A DNA stretch of 64,000 nt from Talinum fruticosum (GCA_021018815.1 JAITYX010000022.1:3038001-3102000), one strand, 5' to 3'. Numbered from the stretch's first letter, positions 20,510 through 34,063 are shown. Translations and numbers: made by a program. The notes: a model not told the origin generated them from the sequence alone.

Positions 20510-23500
20510 TCTTATGAATTGTGTTCTACAATAATGTTTATTCTTCTTGATGTATTTCCTTCTTTTACCACATCACAATTATGCTTCTACGTTGTAAATT
20601 TACGTAGTTGTGCTACATTTTTATTATTTTTTGAGAATCACTCTCTTTTGAAGGCAAAAGAAAAATAATTAATGACCTTTGTTGACAACACATCTCCTCA
20701 ACGTGGTTATAAACCTCCAAAATTTTACTATGAAGTTGTTATTTTTTAAAAATGAGTTACAAAGAGAAATACAAATTTATTTATAATACAAAAAATGTAA
20801 TAAGAGATTAAAAAATAAAATATAAAACTTAATTTACCAATGATCTCAGTCTTAACCACTAGGCAAACACCTCATTGATTCGCGTAAAAATTGTTATCAG
20901 TTTAATATATATCCAATCTTCTCCTCAACAAAATTTAACTCATTTAAAAATGTTAAATGAATAATAATATGAGACCTTAATTTGGTAGTTAGTATTGGAC
21001 TAAAATTGTAAGTGGTATTTTGACTTTCTTCCTTCCTATGCAAATTTTTACATCTCATCTAAATATTTCCTCTCAAATAAAGAAATTAAATTTATACCGA
21101 TAAAAATACACCAACTTATTATGATAAATTAATTTAAATTTTTGTCCTGAAAATTTTTTATTTTTTTAATAATATTTTTATCTAATTATACCATATATTA
21201 TTAATAAAAATCTAATATTTATTTTGTTAGTGCATTTAGAATAGGAGAGAAAAAAATCAGGAAAAAAGAGGTTTGTGTGGAGATTAAGAGAAGGCTTGAT
21301 TAGATTCCCGCCTTTTCCCCATCCACCAGCTCGTTCTGGGCCAGAGAAAGCAGCCTATTCTTCAAACCTATTTTACCTTTTTTTTAAAAAAATGGGGTTA
21401 AGAAACAGAGAAAACGTGATTAACCCTAAATTAACGCCATTTTAGGTTGATTTTCAGCCTAGTTTCGGCACCAAAATGAATCAATTACATGAATTGTTAC
21501 CCTTTCTTGTTTCCGAATCCTTTGCGGCACAATTCGTAATCTTAATCGATGATCACCCCTAAAACTGATCGGTTTCTGCCACATGAAACTCGCAATTTCA
21601 GGTCAGATGTTCAATTTATGATGAGATTTCATGATTCGCGATTGTTTGATGGAATTTACTTGTTAATTTCTGTCATTTTATTTTCTTGTGGTGGTGTCGA
21701 ATTTGTGTTTCTGATTTTTATGGCGCTGATTGTGATTTGTTAGATAATCAGGGATGGTTTCTGGAGTTTGTGGTTTAGAACTTTAGATTGCTATCGGATG
21801 TAAATTCTTGTTTTAGGAAAGAAATTGAACAAAATTTGATGTGCGAGTTATTGCAATTTGCAGTTATATTTGCCTAAATTGTTACATTACATTGCAATCT
21901 GATCCCGGATGAGTTTTTCTTTTGCGAGTACATTTTATTGCAAACTCAGTATCGACTCTGGATGAATATGATATATGAACTTAATTGGGAAATTGTGGAT
22001 ATTCCTTTGTTTAAAAGAAAAATGAGGGTAATGTTTAAAAGAAAAGTGGGGATTTTTTTCCTGAATATTTTGAAATGGTTACAACAATTATGCTTATCTC
22101 AGGCAAATCTAGTGTTATAATTTCTCAGTACATGATACTTCACCATGGAGGGTTGAACATACCTTATATAGTCATAAATTGTGGAAAAATAAGCAATGCT
22201 GAATAAAAAAATGTAGAAATTAATATAAACAGATTATGCTATAATAGTGATGCTGATATTTGACATTGCTAAGTCAGTGTGCTGAGGTGATAATAAATTC
22301 TGCTATGACAGGACAATCGTAAAATATTAGAATTATTAGGTGGTGTTTCTGTGCTTTTCCAATGCACTCAATGTAGAGAGGTACATGTTCTCGATTAATT
22401 TTTGTCTTGGTCTTCATATAAATTGATGTATGGACCAGCTACTGAATTTTGAATCATTTGATTACTTGTCCTACTTCCACATGCATGTTTCTTGCCTTGA
22501 TTGAATCTGATAATAAATTGATACATATATCAATAAACTAATATGTCCTCTAGTATCAGAATCATGGGGGAAGGGGGGAGGATATATGGATATGAGTTGC
22601 CTTGTAAATATATTTTGAAACTAATTAGGATGCTTTAGCTGCAGCTCACTAAATGAGACTATTGTATACAAATTTTTGATGTGCTGTGAATTTTTATATT
22701 GATGTTCATCAAGTTGCAGTTGTCATGAGTCGTCTTCTAATTTTTGTCAAACAAAGATTTTTAAGATGTCCCACTTGGCACAGTTGAGTATTTGGCTTTG
22801 AGTATGTAGAATATATCCAGAGAAAATATCTATGGACTACAGAGTGCAGACTGCAGAGTAAATGCCCCTTTAGCTGTCTTTTGTTGCCTGTCCTGCCTAA
22901 TTAAGTGATAGTCCTTTGGCTCCTAAATAATTGCTATCAATTATCTCCTTTTTATTAAACAATGTTTTCCTTTCTGAAAATGGTAAGTGCAAAAGAATAG
23001 ATTACAGCAAAGTTTATAGAAACGATGAAAAATCATAATGTATGATGTATTTGTTAGTTCTTAGTTTGTGCGAGTAATTTCTGAGTCTAATAGTATGTAA
23101 TTAACTGTCTTCCCTTCTTTTGGGTTATATGCCCTCTTTCTCTAGCCAGCCCAATACTGGTTGTTTTTCACGGGTTAAGACTGAGGCAGGGAGGATATTG
23201 TTGACTCTAGACAACCATATCTAAAACTCGAAGGTGGGTTAATAGAAGTCTAACCTTCCAGTCCAGTATGGAGAAGATGGACTAGCGCTTTCGCACGAGC
23301 TCCTAATTCTTATTTAATTGAGTACACTACCTTTCTCTTTGTAATCTTTTTCTCCACCGACGCCCCTCCCCTGCTGTATCTGGCTTGACTTCTTCATAAG
23401 TGGCGGGATAAAGTTGAGGTCATGGGGTTTGCAAATGAGCATCATTACTCGCAAATAGAAGGACTTCGAAATTTAGGTTTATGGTTTCTCATCTAATCCT

Positions 23501-25050
23501 GTTCTGTCGCGATGGTAATACACGGGTGCTTACAGTTGCAGACAATAGGTTCATACAACTGCCTGCATTCTATTCTAGTGAAAAATTAATGTGTCTTATT
23601 TATATGGATTTCTGGGATAGCCTTCCTGATCCTATTGTGTGGCAGGCAATAATCCAGTTCAACATTTTGAGGATTTGCTTCAATTTGTTTGGCATCTGAC
23701 TAGAGGCCATGGGAACAGAATCCAGCTGTGTCCTCACTTACCCTGCATAGGTACTCTTTCCGATTATTATAAGTGCTGTCTGTAGTTTATTCAAGCAGCT
23801 TAATCTATCTGATTTAATCCCTGTACAGAAGGGTAGAACCTGAACTTCTACTCCCCTCCCCCAAAAAGAAGGAACCGGGGAAAGGGTGTGGGATTGGAGA
23901 AGGATGTCTGTAGTGAGATAGTTGTACAGCTGGCTGACATGATAAGAAAGAGTACAAAGTAGCAGAGCTAAACTTCCAGAAATTGGTGCAGAATATTAGG
24001 TTATCTTTAATTTCTTTGGACGGTTTCTCCTGAGTGAGGGAGGGAGGTAAATGACAACAGTGTCAAGCAAGACAAGACAAGACTGAGCTGATGGTGAAAT
24101 CTTTGGGTAGAACCATAAAACTAATAACCTGGTCCTGTTGCTAATTAATTAGGGTAACTTGTATCAGTTCTTAGTTCCTACTTGGTTATACTCATATTAG
24201 TCAGATTGGAGTGTCAATTAACCTACATTGCTTTAAGTTTCAAATTCAGTTATTTTCTAAACTCTCATGTTTAGTTTAAAAATGAAATTATAGCATGCAT
24301 ATCCTTATTGTACCGTTTAGAGCTTAAGACTGGGCATTGGGATACAATATGGTAGTATCACAGCATATAAAATCTTAAAGTCTTTATATATATATAAATT
24401 ATATCAATCCAGTTATATTGTGAGTGTATTTTGTTTCATGACTTTTTAAAAAAGTGAGTTACATACAATTGACTCATACAAAAAAATAGAGGAAGTAATA
24501 ATTATTTGTCATCTAATTGTGAATATGCTAGATAACCATAAGTAGATCGATTAAACTTGTACATTAACATGGTATATATATGATAGATTTTTGTAGCAGT
24601 ATCGAAATTCATTCGACCATGGCAATCATGCACCCTGGATGTGAAATGATCTCTCTTGGGCTGCCTTGATCACATTTTGTTATCTTAAAGACCTAGAATT
24701 TTGTATGGTGATTGGTTGAACGGTCATTTGAAGTTATTTTCATTGGTAGGAAAGAGGGGTGGCATCCCCAAATACTTGGAAAGAGAGTCATTACTTGGAC
24801 GGTTGATTACTTAGTGGTACTTCCCTATCATGATGGAAGATTGCTAAATGATGCCAACTCTTTTGATGTAAATTTTCCTCAGCTTTTCTATAAGAGGGAT
24901 TGATTGAGTGCCTAACGGCAGTATTATCAAGCTTTAACTCAAAGGCTAAATCTCTTTCAAATTCTTTTGTGTTGCCATGTGTTTGTCTATGATAGGCCAG
25001 AATAGCCAATAGGATCAATAGCTTTGAGAGGGAGATGCCACGTCGGTGTC
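20510..25050. other. Spacer or long leader region, no coding gene seen
   Basis: The segment 20520-21240 is AT-rich and includes a tRNA-derived-SINE-like A box (complement of TGCCTAGTGGTTAAGAC) near 20850-20870. From about 21290 the composition becomes more balanced, and 21290-21560 looks like a transcribed leader (CCGCCTTTTCCCC, AACCCTAAATTAACGCC). No domain-bearing frame follows. It could be a non-coding 5' exon joined by a long intron to the PF09713 gene, a non-coding RNA or unrelated spacer; the sequence does not decide. Confidence 0.4.
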
Positions 25051-25102
25051 TTTGCATTTCTTTCATTTAGGGTGCTCTATGTGCATGTGGGCACCCACCA
25101 AT

Positions 25103-25197
25103 CACGTGAACGGGGATGCCTAATTTTCTGTATTAGAGGACAAGGGATTGATCTCCTCTAATCCCCTCTCAACCAATTATCATTCATCTCCCACGTG
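25103..25197 (+). promoter_or_regulatory. Pair of G-boxes upstream of the PF09713 gene
   Basis: CACGTG occurs at 25103-25108 (AATCACGTGAA) and at 25192-25197 within the palindromic CCCACGTGGGA, 190-284 bases upstream of the ATG. A CCAAT element lies at about 25172. G-boxes bind bZIP and bHLH factors, including light-signalling (HY5/PIF) and ABA (ABF) regulators; which of these act here is unknown. A CT-rich leader, (CT)n at 25305-25319, follows. Confidence 0.6.
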
Positions 25198-25386
25198 GGA
25201 CATTGGGTCCCACCCCACACGCATTTCATTCCCTCTATTCCTCGTGATTGTGTTATATTCCCATTGGGCCTCTAGCTAGGGTATAATCCATCATACCTCA
25301 CCAGCTCTCTCTCTCTCTCAATAGTCTTATACACCTTTCTTGTGCTGCTTTGCTATTGTCGAAAGGAGGCCAAGATTCTTGGTGCC

Positions 25387-27326
25387 ATGGGGGATTCCTC
25401 TGCTTCTTACATACACATGGTTAGAACCTTTATATATCTCTCTTTCTCTACTATGTTACTTATATATACTCTTCTTTCACCTCGAGCGATCGAGTATTCA
25501 TGTTGGACACTCAATATTTTAATATATGGATATTTTACCCTTGATTTTGGACTAGAAGCATGCACAAGTGTTGAGAATATAGCTGAGTTTGACGCTTGAT
25601 CTGTTCAAGACTTGTAACCAAGTCGATCTTATTGTCTTATGAGAGTGACTAGGTTAGGTTGTATGTGTTTTTTTCTTTTCTTTTGGGGTAGGGTTCTTGA
25701 TTTGTGGGGTTCTTTTTGATGATTTCTGTAGGTGCAACACCTGATAGAGAAGTGTTTGATCTTCCACATGACAAAAGAAGAGTGCATGGAAGCCTTGTCA
25801 AAACATGCTAACATCAAACCTGTTATCACCTCCACCGGTTAGTTTTCACTTTCCACCATCTCTCTCTCTCTCTCTCTTTTTCTTGTTTTGTTTTTCTTCT
25901 GCATGCAAGGCAGCTGTCAAGCTCGCCAGTCAACTTTGCTTTTCCTATGTATTTTAAGATAATAGTCACTTGTCTCTAGTTTTTGTCACTTGATTCCTGA
26001 TCTGCTATGCCATTTTACATCATCGGTTCGAAGAGAAAACCTGTATATATGAGCTTAGAGACATCACTTAGCATGCTAAATATGTTTCGCAGATACTCAC
26101 TTAGCACGCTAAATATGTCTGGAAAGATACTTTACTGTATGGTTCAAGTGGTGACATTGTGTAGATCTTTCAATGTTACATCTAGTTCTTTTTAGTGACC
26201 ATTTTGGTCAAATCCATATCGAATGGTGGTGGTTGCCTGTCAAATTTTATGTACTGTTCCAGGGCTGCATCTAGAGTTGCAGTAGATTTCCATATTTTAT
26301 TAATATTTGGAAAGGTGGTTACATTGGATCTGTAGGACCGTTCTGAAAATATCCATAAAGGACTTTCTTTTAAGGGTTGAGTGGACCCTACATCTACATT
26401 CATTGGCTCCACCACTGTCCTCATGCCAGAATGATCCAGTTTTGCTTCGAACTGCTTGAGCTTTCTAATCAGGAATTACCCGAGGAACATTGATAGCATC
26501 TACATGCAGTTGCATATCATATCATTTTTTACTATTTTAGAACATTGTTGCGGTAGGTACATAACTATTTTCCTTTTCCTTTTTCCCTTTTCTCTATTTT
26601 CGGGGTGGGGGTGATGGCTAGCCCCGTACTAGGGTGTGTTACTAGCCTTAGGTAAGGGTTTATTTCAAGGGGAGGGAATAGGGGATATTGGACATAAATG
26701 TCTAATCAGGCATCCAGCCACCCTCCTCGTAGAGAAGTAGAACTTAATGATCGGACTTACAGTTACTAGAAACGCTTTTCAGATCTTATAGTTAGAAATG
26801 CGGATTGTTAATTGCACAATTTACTTTTAGTTGTTGGATTGCTTGTTTGCATAACTTTGATCGTGGGGGTATGGAGTGTTACTTGTGACTATGATTAGAC
26901 CTGAGTGGTGCGGATGAAACACGGTGCTGTGATTGAGTGAGTTATAGCTCACGATCAAACATATTAATAACCCTTAGATGTTTCCTTGCATATGTTTTTA
27001 TTAGTGACATGACGCGGAGCATATGAAACAAGCCTCTTTGGCCATTCTCCGTAGAATAAGCTTGTGCACTCCCAAACCGATCAAACTTTGAAGTCATTTT
27101 CTGATGTTGACTAAATACCTCAGTTTCGATCTAGTGGGCTGAGATTCATACATTATTTGTGGTTGGCTTTGCAGTTTGGAACGAGCTAGAGAAAGAAAAC
27201 AAGGAATTCTTCGAGGCTTATTTGAAGGCGAAGAGCAGCGAGGACCGGATGTCGGAGGCTGAAACGAGCCAAATGATTCAGAAGATGATCGCAGAGTCAG
27301 ATTCCTCCAAGGATTCAAATGACTAA
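25387..27326 (+). CDS. PF09713 / TIGR01589 plant-specific protein of unknown function, 96 aa
   Basis: Three coding exons with consensus splice sites, 25387-25419, 25732-25837 and 27175-27326, total 291 nt. The protein begins MGDSSASYIHMVQHLIEKC and contains the family core HMTKEECMEALSKHANIKP and VWNELEKENKEFFEAY across residues 12-65. An acidic/Ser tail follows, ending SDSSKDSND. This is the A_thal_3526 domain, found across land plants; its biochemical role is not known and it has no signal peptide or membrane segment. The open frame is intact through all junctions (phase 0 then phase 1, with the ACC G|TT TGG codon split). The start is the first ATG after a CT-rich leader and agrees with the usual family N-terminus. 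Upstream G-boxes suggest bZIP/bHLH control. The 1.3 kb second intron is long for such a small gene. Confidence 0.9.
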
Positions 27327-29015
27327 ACATAAGACATATGCAAAAACATTATCATGTATATTGAAAATGATATTTCCATCCAAGTGTTATAATCTGTGGG
27401 CAGTGTATTGTTATCCTACCTTTGTGTCCTCTACATAAATTCCAAAAACACAAGGGAAATTGAATAAGCTTATTATCTCGTGTGGACCATCCCCATGCTT
27501 AGGGTAAGCACTCCTCAGATCACTCCAATCATATTATGCCACATAATCCCCTCGAACACCGTGGCCTAATCTGCAATTTTCATGGGGATTACCCTATTCT
27601 GTGGACTATTACATGGATTGTTTATTACGTGCTTAATTTGCAGCAAAAATGTAGTGTTGTTGTATTGTGGAGTATTCATGTGTTAATGTTAATTGCTATA
27701 CTTGGTTGTGTTCATTTCATCCGATTAAGGTCCTGTTTTATTTAACTTTATCTTACGATCTTACGGATAGATCCTTACAGTTTCTTATAACTTTTTACAG
27801 CCTTTTATAATTAGATTTATAATTATTTTACAGCTACTTACAACTCTTTATAACTTTACTTACAACTCTTTACAATTCTTTACAATTTTTTAAGCTATGT
27901 TTTAGATTTTTTTGTCTGAGTTTTGGATCTTCCTCAATCACGAAAATAAGTAATTAGTGACTGATAAAAAGTTTATCAGTATTTATTTAACTATTTATTT
28001 ATAAAGAATGTCTGAGATCTTAGACAGCAAATCCCAAAAAAAAAAAAACCCTAATGGATTAAGTACTACCAGAACCATCGAGAGTAATCATTAAGACTTT
28101 TCAAAAGGGTTTTAGACGAGAATAACCCGATCTTTAAAATTGCTGCTATAAGCATGCATATCTTTTAAATATTTCTTTATAATATATTAGTTTCAAATTA
28201 ATAATACTTTGACCAGCTAATTTGATGATACAACAACTAACTTTTCAAATATGAATGATAGTAATAAAAAAGAATGCGAAATACAATACCAACGTGTGAT
28301 AAATAAGTCATAATATTTTAAATTGGTGAATCAAAGTATTGGAAAAGGTGAAGAAAAATATGCCATTAATATGTGACAAATAAGTTAACTAGAGATCCCT
28401 AGTACACTATTAATCACTACCCAATGCTCTATGAAAAAGAAATAGATGATGATTTTATGTAATTTTTATCATAATTTATTTTATTTCAAATTAAAAAAGA
28501 CTACTTAAGGTCACTTTTTACTTAATTGACGGGTAGATATAATTATACAATATGCACAGTACATTATATAATGTTGTATATTGAATGCAACTAACATAAA
28601 AGACCCAATATACCAATGCAGATTGATTCGAATAGTTTAATTCTTATTATTTTGAGCAATATTTTATGTTCGAATCTAGTAAATGAACAAACCTATATTA
28701 AAAGCCCCAAACTCGAGTTTAAAATAAGCATTAAAAGGTTTTAAAAAGGCCAATGTGCTTGAGCAAATAGCACGCATAAGGCTAAAGAAGTAGCATGTGA
28801 AGAAGTATCATTGTATTGGGCGGTGAGGAGAAGGACGTGGGTAGGGGAATCTCAAGTGCAAATTTAAAGGGGTCGATAAAAACATCACAATTTGGGCTAC
28901 TTTTGATCTCATTTTTGTCTTCTGGAATGCTCTCTCATTTCTCTAGTGTATGTTCTACTACTTGTGCAATAAATGAAGCTCAAATTTTATGGGCTCATGA
29001 AAACTACTCATTTCC

Positions 29016-29018
<3 letters not shown>

Positions 29019-29082
<64 letters not shown>
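29019..29082. repeat. (AT)n microsatellite
   Basis: About 64 bp of uninterrupted AT dinucleotides followed by a degenerate ATAAATATAT tail. Confidence 0.95.
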
Positions 29083-29087
<5 letters not shown>

Positions 29088-30884
29088 TATAAATATATCA
29101 ACTACTTTTTATTTTTTATAATTAGTTATGAAAATGATGTTCATGGTCTTGTGTTAACCAACTATCACAATAATTCATAATTCATATAAACAAAATGAAG
29201 ATGGCCTTGGATTCATTTGATAGTTTTAAATAGCACTTTGAAAAGTCTGATAAGAATATCATTTAGTTTTGTTGTGACTAATTCTAGTTGGACTTTTTTT
29301 GTTTTCTAATTGTGAGTCCACTCCCTATCAAGCTCTCAATCGGTAAATTATATCACTGATTTAATGTTTTACCCCGTTAGTTTTTCGTTAAATAATTATG
29401 TGAAATGATTATCGATATTATAAAATTAAAATAAAAGGCCTCAACATTATCATGAGAATCTGAATTGATTTTGTTATGGAATTTGAGTTCAACACTTTCC
29501 TTTTTTGTCTCTTTTAACGGTTGATCAATATAGTGCTAATATGTCCAACTCCAACCTTAACACACTTCTTCTTTCCTTAACACCCTTCCAATATAGTTGT
29601 TGATTCCTTCTTCTTTTAAGTCTCTCTACTTACAATATCACCTTTCAAACATGGCTTGTTTGTTGAATTATTTGCTTGCTAAAGGTGCCTTACCTTATCA
29701 AACAATATCTCACAATATCTGTATCAAAAATATGATCATTAAAAATATTCTCATAAAATCTGTGTCAGATTTAAGTCATCAAATAAATAAAATGATATTC
29801 TTGCAACATATATTCACGACTATATCCAAACATAATATGCTGAATCTCGATCAATTAATCTATTAAACAAGTTGCCATAATATGAATTAATAAAAAAGAT
29901 ATGCAAACTTGCCATATAAGATAGATTATATCAATCAATAAAATATTTCAAATAAGTACGAGATATATTCTAAAAATGTGTGGAATATTTTCACAACATA
30001 TAATAAGAAATATTTGAATAAAACAATCACAGAGAACAAATCCATGTCTAAATAAGGAAAGTCTATCAAATTAATACGATTTTTTCAACATATAAGAAAT
30101 AAAACAATAAAGATATGCTAGAATATTATATACCCAAATAAAAAAGACTAATTACCTCATTAGTTTACTCAAACAGTATATATCTAGGTGCTCGGAACAA
30201 AATGTCCGAGTACTCAGAATATTTCAATCTTAACCAAACAAATATTCACTTACCATATAATCTTATATAGTCAAGTATACTATATATCAATTTGTTGAGA
30301 TAGAGTGCAATCTCAAACTTTAATGTTGGAGTCCTGAAATAGATATTAGAGTTACGTACGCTCAAATTTCAAATTCAAGATACTATGTTAAGAACTATAT
30401 GACATACATAAATCATACACACAATTATTAATTGGATCGTCATTATCAAAATCAATCCTACAACTATTAAATGCATATAATTATCATATAATTTCTAGAT
30501 TGAAATATGTAACACCTACTCCTCAAATGTGAGATAAGCAACCAAATATGGAGTAGAATAATGCATTGGCTCGGAACTAAAATTAGATGCTAGACTTGGA
30601 AGCATGAGAGATAAAGTCCAAATGAAGGAGATAGAAAATTGAGGTTTTGAGATAACATTGGGTGCTTATGGCGGTGGCTATAAATATATATCATACCTCT
30701 GTATTCAACCTATTAGTTGACCCATTGCCTCCTTTCACCAAGTTCTTGAAACTCATAATGCTTCCTTTCACTGATTTTTTATGATGAGCAAATGAAATGC
30801 AATATGTATTTTCTTGATTATTCATCATTTGAGTAATTAAGATTAATTGTATGATAATTGATTTATACAAATTCTATCCACCAA

Positions 30885-30885
<1 letters not shown>

Positions 30886-30929
<44 letters not shown>
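30886..30929. repeat. (TA)n microsatellite
   Basis: About 44 bp of uninterrupted TA dinucleotides in AT-rich spacer DNA. Confidence 0.95.
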
Positions 30930-30932
<3 letters not shown>

Positions 30933-31433
30933 CATTTCTAATAAGTATTTTATTTGGTCGAGTAATAGAGAAGAAAATGTAATGCCATTTTGGTACATTG
31001 CAAGATGTTAACCCTTAGTCTTTATTCCTTTACAACTTATTCATAAAACATAGTTTATTTTTATTATTTAAATTACTGTTCGAACGTACACAAAAGACAT
31101 CAATGAGGGAATTGATAAAACAATTATTAACTATGCCAAGTGGACATCCTTAAGCCACAATTTATAATCTTATTTTTAACAAGAAAGTTAACCCAATAAA
31201 CCCTATCTCAGGGTATAGATCAATAGATCACAATAGGCTAAGGAAATAGGAAATACCAAAGTCCGGGTCAAGATATTCAGGACCACCGGACTATACATAC
31301 ATTCCTCGTACGGATAGAAAATTAAAATACTTTCACTCAGAACACCTGTTATGTAGTACCATTTATAACATTTTACAACCCTAATATAACTTAATTCTAT
31401 ACTTGATTCTTCATCATCCAACAAGATGATCAA

Positions 31434-31718
31434 TTAGTGCTGTGATGTATAAATAGGGCTAGCAAGAGGAGGAAATGGCTCTGTCATTGCAAAACCTAGA
31501 CACTTGCTGAAACAATTGGAATCAGGTTGCCCACAAGCAACGATACAGTTCACCATATCATTAACACAAACACCTTCGCACCCAAACAATTTGCTTTCAC
31601 AATCTGCAACACATTGATTCACCGACTCATCCTTCGAACTCTTCTTAGCATGCACTTCTAAGAGTATGATTAAATTCACAGTTATAAGAAAAACAACTAA
31701 TTTTTCTAGAGATTTCAT
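31434..31718 (-). CDS. Small secreted eight-cysteine peptide (thionin-like), 94 aa
   Basis: Single-exon gene. Residues 1-24 form a signal peptide (MKSLEKLVVFLITVNLIILL, then EVHA). The mature part has eight cysteines as four C-x3-C pairs separated by six residues each (QCVADC, CEGVC, CIVAC, CFSKC), and the tail reads EPFPPLASPI. The pattern suggests a helical-hairpin, disulphide-linked apoplastic peptide such as plant thionin-like proteins, but I do not recognise an exact family. I chose the Met at 31718 because the longer open frame would run through the likely TATA region (TATTTATAT on the minus strand, about 31777-31788). It is a paralogue of the gene at 39346-39660, sharing the CGQPDxxC motif, the FPP tail and the promoter. 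The frame is intact. Confidence is high that it is a gene, low for its function. Confidence 0.85.
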   Translation of the reverse strand: MKSLEKLVVFLITVNLIILLEVHAKKSSKDESVNQCVADCESKLFGCEGVCVNDMVNCIVACGQPDSNCFSKCLGFAMTEPFPPLASPIYTSQH

Positions 31719-31776
31719 TTTTTTTTGTGTGCTCTTTTCGATGTGGGTCTTCTCGTATTGCAAACGAGTAGTTGTA

Positions 31777-31870
31777 ATATAAATAAATAATGACAAGTGA
31801 TGGGATATGTAGGTGTTACATATGGGATACTTCTTTCTATCATTCAAATGGCGTGAAGAGGGGGATATGA
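31777..31870 (-). promoter_or_regulatory. Promoter of cysteine-rich peptide gene 1 (TATA and conserved module)
   Basis: A TATTTATAT box lies about 60-70 bases before the ATG. Upstream of it, 31797-31870 aligns with 39756-39830 in front of the paralogue; both contain, on the plus strand, TGGGAT, GTTRCAT, TGGGAYACT, ATCATTC, AATGGYGTGA and GAGGG in the same order. This degree of similarity exceeds that of the intervening DNA and marks a shared control region. Confidence 0.6.
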
Positions 31871-31879
31871 GTTACTTGA

Positions 31880-34060
31880 TTGTTCCTCCTTTTTCAATCT
31901 TTTTTGTGTGTAGCTTAAATAATGGTTTTTGGACCGTGACATTAATAAGTTTATAATAATAAAAGTATATATATTCTTCCTGTTTTAAAATAATTGTCGA
32001 TTTAATTAACTTTCTTTATTTCACAATATTTATTATTTATAATCTGAATGATATATTATTGATCAGTTTATTATTGTGCCTTTAATAATTATTTTTTTCT
32101 CCGTCGACCAAATTAGAAGGTATATCCGGGTGGACACTAGTAGCTACATAAATCTGACCCAAAAGTTCCCTCGACTAGTTTTTATATTTTAATCAGCAAA
32201 CATGATTATTACGTGGCCTGCTAGAGTATAGGTCAATCAAATTATGGGGTTTTGTCCCATCCCCAGGTTGTTCAAATCCTTTAGTCAACATTTTTAGATT
32301 TGATTTTTAAGTTCTCTTCTTCTTCTTCTTCTTTTGATTGTGTTTTCCAATATTTTTTTTTTTTTGGGTTGGCTGTATCTTCTTCTTCAGTTTTATTTTT
32401 CTCTTTTTCATACATTTTGCCTTATGCTTTTCTCCATTATTTTTCTAACTTTTTCAATTTTTTGTTCACCTTTCTTATTTTCTTTTTTTAAATAATAAAA
32501 CTATTTTTCCATCTTGAGAATTATCTCTAATGTTCTATTAAAAAACATAACTCTAGTCAATGTTTTAAAATTGAAAAAATCAAATTATTAATGAAAATAA
32601 ACTAGTATAAATTCTCAAATTAGTTAGCATACAGGTATTCAAGATGAGCATGAGGCCATTATTATATATTAATGAGCACATAAATTTTTGAATTTTTTCA
32701 TAGTTTTTAGTTATCTAAATAAATGTAGCAGAAAAAAAAAAAGCTCACTATCACCTGCATTTGTACATTTGGATTTGGCTCCCTAATAATGTATTTGTAT
32801 AGCTAACTAACAAATACTCCCTCCGTTTCAAAATACATGTCATTTTTAAGGTTATACAAGAATAACAAGAAAACATAAAATTTATGACAGTTTATATTAA
32901 AAGACTAAGTTGCTCCAATATTTTATTGAAAATGAAAAAAAAATCAATGAAAAAGAAGAGAAACAAAGCAATTAATGAGGACAAAGTTGATAAATTAGTA
33001 ATTAATATGTCATTGAAATTATAAAGTAACAAGTATGATGAAACGAGAAAAGTTAGTTAAAGTGACATTTATTTTAAAACGGAGGAAGTAACACCTTAGT
33101 TTGATTCACTAAAAAATATTTATGGCTCATTAAATATGTTATATAGCTCACTAATCACTATTCCTTGCACTGCATTTGTACAACCCACTAAATTTATCAC
33201 CTGAGTACTTGAATTTGACTCACTAACATATATTGTATAGCGCTAAAAATAGTTTAAAGCTCATTAAAAAACTGTTGTATAGCCCACTAATATGCCACAG
33301 TTATTTTTATCTTCTACCTCTTTTTTAAGGATAAACGCGAGAATTTTATAATTATATTAGGTCAAGTTCGGCTAATGATACTAGACAGAAAATTATTACA
33401 ATAGGTAGTTTTATTACCTTGTAACAAACATGCCATTGTGTTTCTTCACGTCTAACATGATTCAATAACAAAAATCAAAAGATCGAACAAAACCTCTAAT
33501 ATTATCAAAGTGTAGATCAATTTGAGATCATCCTTTTGAGAGACTTTGCAATCTCTTCAATGTGCTTGAGGAGTCGGATTCTATAATCGCCTTTCAATCT
33601 CGCATCCACGACCATCTTTAGTTTATGTCGCACTGTATCACATTTCGCCAAGCTTGGAGGTCCAATTGACCGTTAATCTTCTCGGGTCTGCTTCCAAGAG
33701 CCTCCCACTAGAAACTCTCACCGCCGAACCCAACCCAATCACCCCATTTAAAACCGCCATATCTGTGTTTATTTGAGCCACCTACTCGGAGGAGCTTCCC
33801 AGGCATAAAAGAACACCATCTTCTATATTTATATTGGCACTATGCTAATAAAATTTTAATTTAATATTTAAAACTAAAGTTTTGAGCATAATATCTTTCA
33901 ATTTTATTTTTTAATTTTATTATGTTGTACTGCTATTAAAATCTCGTTAGTGTGGATATGCATGCTCATGATGCGTGAAATCCTCCACTTGAGTTAGTTG
34001 GACAAATATAGTTGACTTTTTAAATAAGACCGCTTCATTGCATGTTAAAGTTTGGTTGGT
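31880..34060. other. AT-rich spacer without a gene
   Basis: No coding gene is supported. It contains an unpaired Stowaway-like end at about 31977 (CTTCCTGTTTTAAAATAATT), a TTC-rich tract at 32316-32334, a full Stowaway MITE (32817-33088) and, at 33095-33300, a loosely repeated motif of the type GCTCACTAA or CCCACTAA. The segment 33600-33800 is less AT-rich but has no open frame with a recognisable domain. Confidence 0.5.
32817..33088. mobile_element. Stowaway MITE
   Basis: 272 bp, CTCCCTCCGTTTCAAAATAC at the left and the complement CTTCCTCCGTTTTAAAATAA at the right, flanked by TA (32815-32816 and 33089-33090). Interior blocks match the copy at 14353-14606. It is the best-preserved Stowaway in the window. 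Confidence 0.95.
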
Positions 34061-34063
34061 CTT

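Larger units (their letters stand above)
27340..31433. other. AT-rich spacer without a gene
   Basis: After the short 3' UTR of the PF09713 gene no coding gene is supported. The segment 27730-27900 has a dense run of imperfect TTTATAACTCTTTACA repeats. There is an (AT)n run at 29019-29082 and another at 30886-30929. Open frames here are low-complexity. Confidence 0.55.

Noticed and set aside
28816..29121. Open frame of 101 codons ending in a Tyr-Ile repeat
   Set aside because: The C-terminal third is the translated (AT)n microsatellite; the rest has no recognisable domain.
31977..32110. Stowaway MITE starting CTTCCTGTTTTAAAATAATT
   Set aside because: No matching right terminus could be found within a reasonable distance, so only a lone end is visible.
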